Shown here in pieces: positions 8,400 to 15,790 of a stretch of 64,000 bases of DNA. This DNA is from Streptomyces fulvoviolaceus (GTDB lineage Bacteria; Actinomycetota; Actinomycetes; Streptomycetales; Streptomycetaceae). Every line of letters begins with the position of its first letter. Position 1 is the stretch's first letter. The stretch is taken from the NCBI RefSeq assembly GCF_000718165.1, contig NZ_JOEY01000045.1, positions 1 through 64,000 of the forward strand. Reading direction: 5' to 3'. The notes beneath the pieces are model-generated. The model worked only from the letters and a program-made list of their open reading frames with translations, was not told the origin of the DNA and did not search any database. The position numbers were made by a program, and so were the translations under genes.

Positions 8400-8726
8400 G
8401 GCAGGCCCCCGATCGACTCCGTCACTCTGGCAACATCATCGCTCAGCGGTCTGCTTCGCTGCCCAGAATCCCCTTGCCCAGCTGGATCTGCCTTTTGGCT
8501 CGGCGGTGTAGCGGCGCTGGCTGGGCGTATGACGAGGCTGCTCGACTGAAGGCGTAGACCGTACCCGGAGGAGGGCGACCGAGCGGCTCTCGTCTTTCAA
8601 GAGCCGTGGCTGGTGGACTTGGTTGACCCTTCACGGACTTTCCGCCGGCAGGCCGGGCAGGCGTGGTGGCCGCCGACACGAAGAGGCCCTGCCGGTTTGC
8701 TCCGGCGGGGCCTCTTCGTGTGGTGG
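8400..8726. other. Non-coding stretch between the OLD-like remnant and the excisionase gene
   Basis: No convincing gene on either strand. It holds a small hairpin at 8584-8606 (CGGCTCT / AGAGCCG arms) and the strong terminator at 8677-8720. An integrase, expected next to an excisionase of this kind, is absent. Confidence 0.6.
8677..8720. terminator. Strong bidirectional hairpin terminator
   Basis: A 19-base arm beginning CACGAAGAGGCCC pairs with GGGGCCTCTTCGTG across the six-base loop TTTGCT; the only irregularity is one G-T pair. It lies seven bases beyond the stop of the excisionase gene. There is no long T run, as usual for Streptomyces. Confidence 0.85.
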
Positions 8727-9002
8727 TCAAGATGCTCTGAGGGTTCCTTCGTGGGCTCCGTTGTATTCGGGCTCGCCGCTGTCGAGCACCCGAAGCAGGG
8801 ACGTGGTGACGACCCGCGTGCAGCGGCCGATGCGGAGCACGCGGCACGGAAACTTCCCCTGGCGAACGAGGTCGTAGCCCTTCGCCCTCGAGAATCCGAA
8901 TGCCTTGGATGCTTCCTCCACGCTCCCTGTCCCGCCCCAGGTGGCACGGATGTGCGTGGGGCTGTACCGGGAAACCTCTATCGCGCTGTTCTGTGTATGC
9001 AT
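8727..9002 (-). CDS. Excisionase / AlpA-like helix-turn-helix protein
   Basis: 91 residues. The core GSVEEASKAFGFSRAKGYDL is a MerR-type winged helix-turn-helix typical of excisionases of Streptomyces integrative elements, followed by the wing strand CRVLRIGRCTRVVTTSLLRV. Such proteins direct a neighbouring tyrosine or serine integrase toward excision, yet no integrase follows. ATG 9002 has only a weak GAAGGG upstream, so a later start is possible. It may be an orphan left after loss of the element that carried it. Confidence 0.75.
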   Translation of the reverse strand: MHTQNSAIEVSRYSPTHIRATWGGTGSVEEASKAFGFSRAKGYDLVRQGKFPCRVLRIGRCTRVVTTSLLRVLDSGEPEYNGAHEGTLRAS

Positions 9003-9102
9003 GTCTGGGTGTTGGGCCCTTCTCAAGACGGGTTTCTGTGGCGGAAATATCCCTGAGCCTGCTGGCGTTTCCCTCTGGCATCGTGGTCGTGCAGGGGGAA
9101 TG

Positions 9103-9987
9103 GTGGGCCTGAAGCTGTTCAACACGCAAAGCGGCGTGACCGAGGTCGTGCCGCGTCTGGCTGAGGTCGAGGAGGACGTACAGGACCTCGTCGAGGCGCA
9201 CATGGAGAAGATGCTTGGCGTCACGTTCCTTGCGAGCGAGTACGTCATCGACTGTCTCGACGGCGGGCGGATCGACTCGCTGGGCCTCGACGAGAACGGT
9301 GCACCCGTGATCGTCGAGTACAAGCGCGGCACCGACGCCGGGGTGATCAACCAGGGCCTGTACTACATGGCCTGGCTGACGAACCACAAGGACGCCTTTC
9401 GGAGTCTGGTCCGCGACCGGCTCGGGGTGACGGCAGCGTCCCAGATCCTGTGGAGCGCACCGCGGCTGATCTGTGTGGCCGGCGACTTCACGCGCTACGA
9501 CGTCCACGCCGTACGTGAGCATCGGCGCTCGATCGACCTGGTGCGCTACCGGTACTTCGGAAGCGACCACTTCGGCCTTGAGACGGTGGCCTCGGTCACC
9601 GGGCACTCGGCCAGGGCCAAGCGGGTACGCCGCCGCGTGGCCGGGGCGTCGCCGGTTCGGCACCAGGGCGGTGCGATAGCCGAGCTGGCTGCTGCGGTCG
9701 ACGAGGTCCTCGTCGGCCTCGGCGACGGTGTCACCAGGGTGCAGCGCAAGCAGTACCTCGCCTATCAGCGGCTGCGGAACTTCGCATGTCTCATCCCGCC
9801 CCAGCAGACCAAGGTTCTGGTCTACCTGAAAGCGGATCCGACGGCAGCCGATCTGGCGCCCGGTTTAACCCGGGATGTGACCGGGCTCGGCCACCATGGC
9901 ACGGGAGACCTGGAGGTTCAGCTGCGCACGGAGCGGGACCTGGAGCGCGCTCAGGACCTATTCCGGCTCAGCTACGCCGCGGCGTGA
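9103..9987 (+). CDS. PD-(D/E)XK-like nuclease with C-terminal DUF5655-like region
   Basis: 294 residues. The N-terminal half (GLKLFNTQSG, EEDVQDLVEAHMEKMLGV) has a nuclease-like core: RIDSLGLDENGAPVIVEYKR supplies the Asp and the E-x-K pair of a NucS/PD-(D/E)XK fold. The C-terminal portion from about residue 190 resembles the DUF5655 domain (YLAYQRLRNFACL, VYLKADP). GTG 9103 is preferred over the immediately preceding ATG because it improves the spacing from AGGGGGA. Proteins of this family are often carried on mobile DNA; a role in DNA cleavage or defence is inference. It ends 110 bases before a strong hairpin. Confidence 0.75.
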   Translation: MGLKLFNTQSGVTEVVPRLAEVEEDVQDLVEAHMEKMLGVTFLASEYVIDCLDGGRIDSLGLDENGAPVIVEYKRGTDAGVINQGLYYMAWLTNHKDAFRSLVRDRLGVTAASQILWSAPRLICVAGDFTRYDVHAVREHRRSIDLVRYRYFGSDHFGLETVASVTGHSARAKRVRRRVAGASPVRHQGGAIAELAAAVDEVLVGLGDGVTRVQRKQYLAYQRLRNFACLIPPQQTKVLVYLKADPTAADLAPGLTRDVTGLGHHGTGDLEVQLRTERDLERAQDLFRLSYAAA

Positions 9988-10085
9988 AAGCGCAAGGGCC
10001 CCCAAAGCCGTGTGCGCTTTCCAGGTGAAGTTGTGGTTGGTCGTGATGCTGCCTTTCGACGTGGCGGTCAGGTAGTGGCGGTGGA

Positions 10086-10139
10086 GCTATAAGTATTCGG
10101 TGGATCCCCGGTTTCGGTAACCGGGGATCCACCGCTATA
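10086..10139 (-). promoter_or_regulatory. TATAGC / inverted-repeat module, copy A
   Basis: Perfect 15-bp hairpin at 10099-10133 (GGTGGATCCCCGGTT, loop TCGGT, complement), flanked by TATAGC boxes read on the minus strand at 10139-10134 and 10091-10086. It lies between two convergent genes, so here it probably ends transcription, but its core is the same as the copies at operon heads at 38.8, 57.9, 58.9 and 63.0 kb. Confidence 0.75.
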
Positions 10140-10150
10140 TTGCCGTCCGC

Positions 10151-11896
10151 TCAGAGCTCGGCGTACTCACGCAGGGCTGCGAGGAACACCGTTGTGTCCG
10201 CGCGTGCGGGCCCAAGACCCTTGCGGATTCGGGCGCTCTGCTGGATCACGAACGCTCGCTGCTTGTCGGGGAGATGGTCCAGCACGGTTCGGTGCAGACC
10301 GCGGCGAGGTGGTTGCGGGAGCCTGCCCAGCACCGGCATCCCGTGGCGGGCCAGTTCCATGTCCACCGTGGTGTCGAAAGAATCCGGGTCGTGCTGATCG
10401 TGTGCGTACCAAAGGAGCAGGCCGGTCATCGGGATATCGGCGAAGGGGATTCTCGCCAGGCGATGGTGAAGCCAGGCGACTGCGGACTCAGCAGGAGTAA
10501 GTGCGATGGTGCGGCGCTGTAGTTCCCCGGCGTCCATCCTGGTGATCTTGGTCGTTCTCGGCAAGTGTCCGTCGGCGACGATGAGGTGGTCATCGGCCAG
10601 CGGAGAGAATGCCTGCAGGGGCAGGTCCACCCAATGGCGCTTGACCAAGATGATGTGGTCGAATGCCGCGCGCGCCCGGGTGATGTCGGCTTCGAGGTCG
10701 CCGTGCACGTAATTGGCCTCGCCCTTGAACATGGCGCCGGCACCGCCGGTCAATCGTGCGCGTTGCCACGCGGCTGTCGCACTTCCGTCCTGGCTCCGGC
10801 TGCTGTCCACTCTGAGTACCAGCGTGTTCAGGCCCTGGTGAGCCCAGGCAGCGGCGAGCTGCTCGGCGGTGTCCAGCGGGCCGTCTCCCCAGGGATCGAT
10901 CAGCTGGAGGACGTGCCCAGCGCGGCCCTCACCGCCGGCGTCTGCCGAGGGGGAGCGTTCGGTGAGGAACGTCGCAAGGACGTGAGAGCGGGCGCGGCCT
11001 GGGCGCCGAGCGGGGCGGGTGTCCTCGCTGTACACCGTTTCGACTGTGAGGCGCATCGAGTCGAAAGTCTGGACGCATTGCCGCTGGCTGCAGAGGTGTC
11101 CGTCGATGTCCGCTGTTAGTCCTGGTCCAGCTACCGACTCTGCGAGTGCCGTGGCTACGTTGTCATCGTGCAGACGGGCGTCCTGCGTCAGCCTTCGCTG
11201 CACCGTCCACCTCAGGCCCGATCCGTGCGACTCACTGGTGAACGTCACCTTGCTCCCGGCGGCCATCGACTCCCATAGATGCAGGCGGCGCAGCAGTGCG
11301 CTGGCCAGGCCGGGGCACACGGCGTGTGGGTCCACGGGCTTGGCCGCCTTGCTCCTCGTTTGCGCGGTGCGGCTGGGACGCCGGGGCCGCGACGTTGGAT
11401 CGTGCGGGGTGTCTTTGGTCCACAACGGAACGTGCTGTCGGCCCTCCACCGCTTCGCGGTGCGCCTTCAGTACGGCGGCAAAATCGCAGCCCTGGGGGCC
11501 CAGAAGGGTCACGCGACCGGCGCCGGTCCTGCCCAGGAGCAGCTCGATACCCCGGCTGCCAGCGAGGGCCCGCAGATCCAGGACGCCGTGCCGGGACCTG
11601 CGCCTGTCCCGGTAGGGAAGCAGGGGCAGCAGCGAGGCGAGAGGCTGAGCCGATTCCAGGCGTAGCACCAAGTGGCCGGCGTAAGGGACGACTTCACTGA
11701 TGCCCAAGGGGTGGCGGCCTTGTCCCTCGCCGAGGGCTTGCAACAGGTGGGATTCCAGCCTTGCCTGGTCGCCGGCCTTGGCGACGGGCAGCGGCTCGGA
11801 CCAGTCCCGAAGTTCGCCCAGGCGGCGCCGAGTCGCTGTCAGGGACTCGCCTGTGAGCTGGCGTCGGACATCGACGATGTACTGCTCGATGAGCAT
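10151..11896 (-). CDS. Two-domain protein with degenerate ParA-like C-terminal region
   Basis: 581 residues. The N-terminal 120 residues (QLTGESLTATRRRLGEL, HPLGISEV) match the start of the gene at 14476-15501. Around residues 330-450 the layout recalls ParA/MinD ATPases: HQGLNTLVLRVD at the position of the nucleotide strand, FDHIILVKRHWVDLPL and DDHLIVADG further on, but the deviant Walker A lysine is not visible. A partition or regulatory role is possible, not shown. ATG 11896 follows GGGAGA with seven bases between. The gene ends just short of hairpin copy A. Confidence 0.65.
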   Translation of the reverse strand: MLIEQYIVDVRRQLTGESLTATRRRLGELRDWSEPLPVAKAGDQARLESHLLQALGEGQGRHPLGISEVVPYAGHLVLRLESAQPLASLLPLLPYRDRRRSRHGVLDLRALAGSRGIELLLGRTGAGRVTLLGPQGCDFAAVLKAHREAVEGRQHVPLWTKDTPHDPTSRPRRPSRTAQTRSKAAKPVDPHAVCPGLASALLRRLHLWESMAAGSKVTFTSESHGSGLRWTVQRRLTQDARLHDDNVATALAESVAGPGLTADIDGHLCSQRQCVQTFDSMRLTVETVYSEDTRPARRPGRARSHVLATFLTERSPSADAGGEGRAGHVLQLIDPWGDGPLDTAEQLAAAWAHQGLNTLVLRVDSSRSQDGSATAAWQRARLTGGAGAMFKGEANYVHGDLEADITRARAAFDHIILVKRHWVDLPLQAFSPLADDHLIVADGHLPRTTKITRMDAGELQRRTIALTPAESAVAWLHHRLARIPFADIPMTGLLLWYAHDQHDPDSFDTTVDMELARHGMPVLGRLPQPPRRGLHRTVLDHLPDKQRAFVIQQSARIRKGLGPARADTTVFLAALREYAEL

Positions 11897-12242
11897 CACG
11901 CTCTCCCTTTTCTCTGCCCCGACCCGGCAGAAGGCGCGTGAAGATCAGAATCTAAGGCTGTGTGCGGGCAATACGCGAGGAGGTGTTGTCCGTCGGTGTC
12001 AGGGTCGGTTCGTGGCACTCGGAATTGGCCGCCTCGTACAGCCAGGTAGGAAGAACGGAACCGTACCGGCCGCTGCTCATGCAAGCTCGGAGTGCGAGAT
12101 GAGGAAATGCCACCCCGAAAGGATTACGGCCGGTTGGCTCAAACAAGGGGGCGGAGCAGGCATCTGACCGGTTCACGAGGTCGGCCGAGTGCGGCTCTCC
12201 GCTCAGTGGACCGGCGAATCCGGCGGGGTGACTGGCGACTGC
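11897..12242. other. Intergenic leader upstream of the ParA-like gene, split from its neighbour by IS21
   Basis: About 345 bases without a convincing gene; short frames here have no Shine-Dalgarno site and poor composition. It presumably carries the promoter of the gene ending at 10151. Its right end is the target site of the IS21 element (GACTGC at 12237-12242). Confidence 0.5.
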
Positions 12243-12315
12243 TGTCGGTGAACTCTGAAAGCTGACCCACTGCTGGTCTGCGAAGTCGGACCCCCGGTCC
12301 GTTAGTTGATGTTGT

Positions 12316-13125
12316 TCATTCCCCGGTGTTGGCGGGTGGAATCCGTCCGAGGTCACGTCCGCGCATGCGGTAGGAGTCGCCCTTCAGCGAGATGACTTCG
12401 GCGTGGTGGACGAGCCGGTCGATCATCGCGGCGGCGACGGTGTCGTCGCCGAAGACCTCGCCCCAGCGCCCGAAGGGCTTGTTGCTCGTGACGATCACGG
12501 ATGCGTGTTCGTAGCGGCCCGAGATGAACTGGAAGAAGAGGTTCGCCGCTTCCGGTTCGAAGGGGATGTAGCCGACCTCGTCCACGATGATCAGCGGGAT
12601 CCGGCTGAGGCGGGTGAGCTCGTCGGCCAGGCGGCCGGCATGGTGAGCGTCGGCGAGGCGGGTGACCCACTGGGCGGCGGTCGCGAACGCGGTGCGGTGG
12701 CCTGCCTGGCAGGCCCGGATCCCGAGGCCGGTGGCCAGGTGGGTCTTGCCGGTCCCGGGCGGCCCGAGGAAGATCACGTTCTCCTTCCCGGCGACGAAAT
12801 CCAGGGCCCCGAGGTGGGAGATCGACTCCCGTTTCACCGACCTTTGGTGGTCGAAATCGAAGTCCTCGATCGATTTGCGGGAGGGGAACCGGGCGGCCCG
12901 GATGCGGCCCTCGGCGCCGTGGGAATCGCGGGCGGCGACCTCACGCTGGAGACAGGCGGCGAGGTATTCCTCGTGGCTCCAGCCCTCGGAACGGGCCCGC
13001 TCGGCGAGCCGGGCGGCGGCATCCCGCAGGGCCGGCGCCTTCAACGTGCGGGTGAGGTAGGCGAGTTCGGAGGTGACATCGCGGCCACTCTTCGCGGCCT
13101 TCGTGTTGGTGCTGGTCTGGGTCAT
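12316..13125 (-). CDS. istB: IS21 helper ATPase IstB
   Basis: 269 residues, DnaA/DnaC-like AAA+ ATPase. Walker A is FLGPPGTGKTHLATGLG near residue 120, Walker B IIVDEVGYIPF near 175, followed by the sensor segment VIVTSNKPFGRWGEVFGDD. IstB binds DNA and recruits or activates the IstA transposase at the target. Its ATG overlaps the istA stop (ATGA), the normal arrangement in this family. All motifs intact and length normal. Confidence 0.96.
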   Translation of the reverse strand: MTQTSTNTKAAKSGRDVTSELAYLTRTLKAPALRDAAARLAERARSEGWSHEEYLAACLQREVAARDSHGAEGRIRAARFPSRKSIEDFDFDHQRSVKRESISHLGALDFVAGKENVIFLGPPGTGKTHLATGLGIRACQAGHRTAFATAAQWVTRLADAHHAGRLADELTRLSRIPLIIVDEVGYIPFEPEAANLFFQFISGRYEHASVIVTSNKPFGRWGEVFGDDTVAAAMIDRLVHHAEVISLKGDSYRMRGRDLGRIPPANTGE

Positions 13126-14372
13126 GATGCGACTCCGTCTCCCGTCGTCAGCCCGCCGTCGATCACTCCGAAGATCCGGTCGTAGGTGTCCAGGGGCCGC
13201 TGTTCGACCTCGAGCTGGTCAGCCGGAACCGGCCGGCGCCGGGCCCGCTCGCGTCCCGTTGCCGCGGCGGCCGCGTGGGTGGGGTCGGTCAGTGACTGGT
13301 GTCGGGCCCAGCAGCGGGCATGACGGGCGACCTCGGTGCCCTCACAGAACGCCAGGACCTGGTCCAGGTCGGCCTTCACCTCGATGCGGCGGCCGATCGC
13401 GAGGGGGTGGATCGAGTAGTCGTTGGTGTCGATGCGAACGTAGTGATCGCGCGGAAGCCGCAAGCTGGACCGCCACCAGCCCGGCGGATCGACCGGCGGA
13501 ACGGGCAGCATCCGGGCGGTGTCCGCGTCGATCCGGTCCGATGGCCGGGCCTGCAGAGTGCGGTGGATGCGCCGGTTGGCCTTGCTGAGCCAGTCGGCCA
13601 GCTGGATGTTGAAGTCGGTCGGCGAAGCGAACACCCGGCCAGGCAGGAAGCTGGTTTCCAGGTAGCCGTTCGCCCGCTCGACCAGCCCCTTGGCTTCCGG
13701 ATCACCGGGACGGCACTGGATGATCCGGATGCCCAGGAGACCGGCGAACGCCGCGAAGTCCTCGGTGAGTTGAGGCCGTCCGCCCCGCCAGGAGCCGACG
13801 GCGCCCTCGTTGTCCCAGACCAGGGCCTTCGGGATCGCCCCGAGGCCGGTCAGCAGCCGCCAGTGCCCGGCGATCAGGTCGGCCGCGGACTTCGTCGGCA
13901 GCATCCTCGCCATGATCCAGCGCGAGTAGCCGGCCACGATCACCAGCACCGGCGGACTGGCCGTCTGCCCGAAGCCGAGCGGGATCTCCGCGGGCGGGAA
14001 CCACAGGTCGCACTGGGCCAGTTCGCCCGGCTCATAACCCGTGCGCGAGACCGGGTCCGCCGCCCGATAGACCGGCCTCAGTTCACGGACCCGCTTCTTG
14101 ACGACCTCATACGAATGCTGCCAGCCGATCCGTTCCGCGATCACCGTCGCCGGCATCTCCGGGAACTTCTGGAGCAGTTCACGGATCTGCGGCTCGACCG
14201 CATCCACGATCGAACCCCGCCGTTCCCGCTGGTACTTCGGCGGCGCGTTGCCCGCCAGGGCTCGCCGGACCGTGTTCCTCGAAACCCCCAGATGCCTTGC
14301 GATCGCCCTGATCGGCATCTGCTCAGAACGGTGCAGCCGGCGGATCTCCGCCCAGTCCTCCACGTCGATCAC
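13122..14372 (-). CDS. istA: IS21 transposase IstA
   Basis: 416 residues. N-terminal helix-turn-helix (MPIRAIARHLGVSRNTVRRA) for end binding, then an rve-type DDE core with visible residues QCDLWF, WDNEGAVG and GLVERANGYLE. Starts at GTG 14372. Full length and in frame, so the element is probably still able to move. No sign that its insertion broke a flanking coding sequence. Confidence 0.96.
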   Translation of the reverse strand: MIDVEDWAEIRRLHRSEQMPIRAIARHLGVSRNTVRRALAGNAPPKYQRERRGSIVDAVEPQIRELLQKFPEMPATVIAERIGWQHSYEVVKKRVRELRPVYRAADPVSRTGYEPGELAQCDLWFPPAEIPLGFGQTASPPVLVIVAGYSRWIMARMLPTKSAADLIAGHWRLLTGLGAIPKALVWDNEGAVGSWRGGRPQLTEDFAAFAGLLGIRIIQCRPGDPEAKGLVERANGYLETSFLPGRVFASPTDFNIQLADWLSKANRRIHRTLQARPSDRIDADTARMLPVPPVDPPGWWRSSLRLPRDHYVRIDTNDYSIHPLAIGRRIEVKADLDQVLAFCEGTEVARHARCWARHQSLTDPTHAAAAATGRERARRRPVPADQLEVEQRPLDTYDRIFGVIDGGLTTGDGVAS

Positions 14373-14475
14373 CCATCCTCCCGGCCTGACTCAACGAGCC
14401 AGACCCTCGAAGGGGGTCAACTTTGCGAGACCGCCACCGGTCCACTTTTAAGAGACCGCCGACAGACTGCGATCC

Positions 14476-15501
14476 CTACGGTGATCCCAGTCCGCAGAAG
14501 CCGGCGAGGACGCTCGGGGACAGGCCAATTGTGAATCCCGTGCGGGGCATGCGGCGGACGATGGCCTGCCAGAGCTCGGGCGCAAGGCTGGAGGGAGGCC
14601 GTTCCACCGTGGCCCGGAGGTCGAGTACGGCCGTCTTGCCGGCGTCCTGGAGGACGAACTGCTGGTCGCTGCCGTAGTTCTCGTCGGTGTCTCCGCGGAA
14701 CCTCTTAAGGAGGAGCGGCAGACCGCAGACGGGGTCCACCAGGGCCGCCACGATGTTGTGCGGCCCCGGTCCCTGCTCGCGGGCATGGGAGGACCGCAGG
14801 ACCATCCGTGCCACGTCGAAGGCCGCGCCGTCATGGCCGTCGGCCATGAAGGTGTTGGCGACGGTGTGTAGGAGAGCAGCGCGCCGGAGCAGACCGCTGC
14901 CCAACCAGGCCCCGCGCCGTGTCACCTGTACGTAGTGGTCATTGGGGTCTTCCCAGCGAGCGTGGTGCGCCTGCTCCGCCGACGTCCACGTGCGTGGCGA
15001 GGAACGCCAGCACAACTGCATGCTGTCCGGGTCGATCCACTGGGAGAGCGCTCGTGCTTCGGCGGTGCGCCAGACAGTTGCTGGGAGCCCGGTCAGTCGC
15101 AGGCGGGCCGGCTCTCCCAGGACCTGCAGCTCGATCGCGGTCCGGTCGCGGCGTGTGATGCGCAGGCCGGGGACGCCGTGTACTTCGTGATCGGAGACGT
15201 ACGACGGCAGGAGGTTGAAGAGGATTTCAGCCGCTCGTTCTTCGCTCTCCACACCGAGGGCGATGCCGTCTGGCTCGGGGTGGACCGCAGTGATCCCCAG
15301 GGGGTAGCGGGTGTAGACGTTTCGGTACTCCAGGAGTGCGACGAACACGCGGGCCTCAAGGAGTCGTTGGGCCGATGACGCCGCTGCCGGAATCGGGGAT
15401 TCACCGGTTTGCAGGGCATCGACTGCCCGGCGGGCCTGTTGGACGCTCTCGCCCGTGTAGTGGCGTCGGAGCAAGGCAACGTCTAGGTGCAGTACGTTCA
15501 T
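14476..15501 (-). CDS. Unrecognised protein sharing the N-terminal domain of the ParA-like gene
   Basis: 341 residues. The first 120 residues (RRHYTGESVQQARRAVDAL, YPLGITAV) align by eye with the start of the gene at 10151-11896; the shared landmarks are TGES, a central Arg/Ala helix and HPLGI/YPLGI. A second shared feature is a helix beginning LLRR near residue 220. The C-terminus lacks the ParA-like portion and ends CGLGSP just outside the IS21 target repeat. ATG 15501 has AGGAG five bases upstream. Before the IS21 insertion the two genes would have been adjacent and co-oriented. Confidence 0.65.
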   Translation of the reverse strand: MNVLHLDVALLRRHYTGESVQQARRAVDALQTGESPIPAAASSAQRLLEARVFVALLEYRNVYTRYPLGITAVHPEPDGIALGVESEERAAEILFNLLPSYVSDHEVHGVPGLRITRRDRTAIELQVLGEPARLRLTGLPATVWRTAEARALSQWIDPDSMQLCWRSSPRTWTSAEQAHHARWEDPNDHYVQVTRRGAWLGSGLLRRAALLHTVANTFMADGHDGAAFDVARMVLRSSHAREQGPGPHNIVAALVDPVCGLPLLLKRFRGDTDENYGSDQQFVLQDAGKTAVLDLRATVERPPSSLAPELWQAIVRRMPRTGFTIGLSPSVLAGFCGLGSP

Positions 15502-15790
15502 GGGTCTCCTGCACGTCTCGGCCCAGGACGTACGGAATCGAGATCCAGTGGGATGCACGCAGGTTCGATGGGTGACCGGTTCACCCGAGCCTGGAGATCA
15601 GGGCCGAATCGTTCTCCGGGGAGCGGTGGTCGAGCCGCGGTTGCATGGTAGATGACGCGCCACTCTCCGGCGCTGTGCTGGCACGTTCCTGGGCAGCGAT
15701 CACCTGAAAGGAGGACAGGGGCGAACGCCTGGGCCTAGCGTCTATCGGATCTTCTGCCACGGGCGGACATCAGCGCGTGAACTGTGGGAG

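Larger units (their letters stand above)
12243..14464 (-). mobile_element. Complete IS21-family insertion sequence
   Basis: Both ends begin TGTCGG, the TG...CA rule of IS21. The left end TGTCGGTGAACTCTGAAAG and the right end, read inward, TGTCGGCGGTCTCTTAAAA, match at most positions, and a second related repeat follows on each side (CTGCGAAGTCGGACC / CTCGCAAAGTTGACC), the usual multiple terminal repeats. The flanks carry a six-base target duplication GACTGC at 12237-12242 and 14465-14470. istA and istB are both intact. The insertion lies between genes, six bases past a stop codon. Confidence 0.92.

Noticed and set aside
10099..10133. Treating the 10.1 kb hairpin as nothing more than a terminator
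   Set aside because: It probably does end two convergent genes, but the shared core, loop and flanking TATAGC boxes match copies in front of operons, so it is kept as a module copy.
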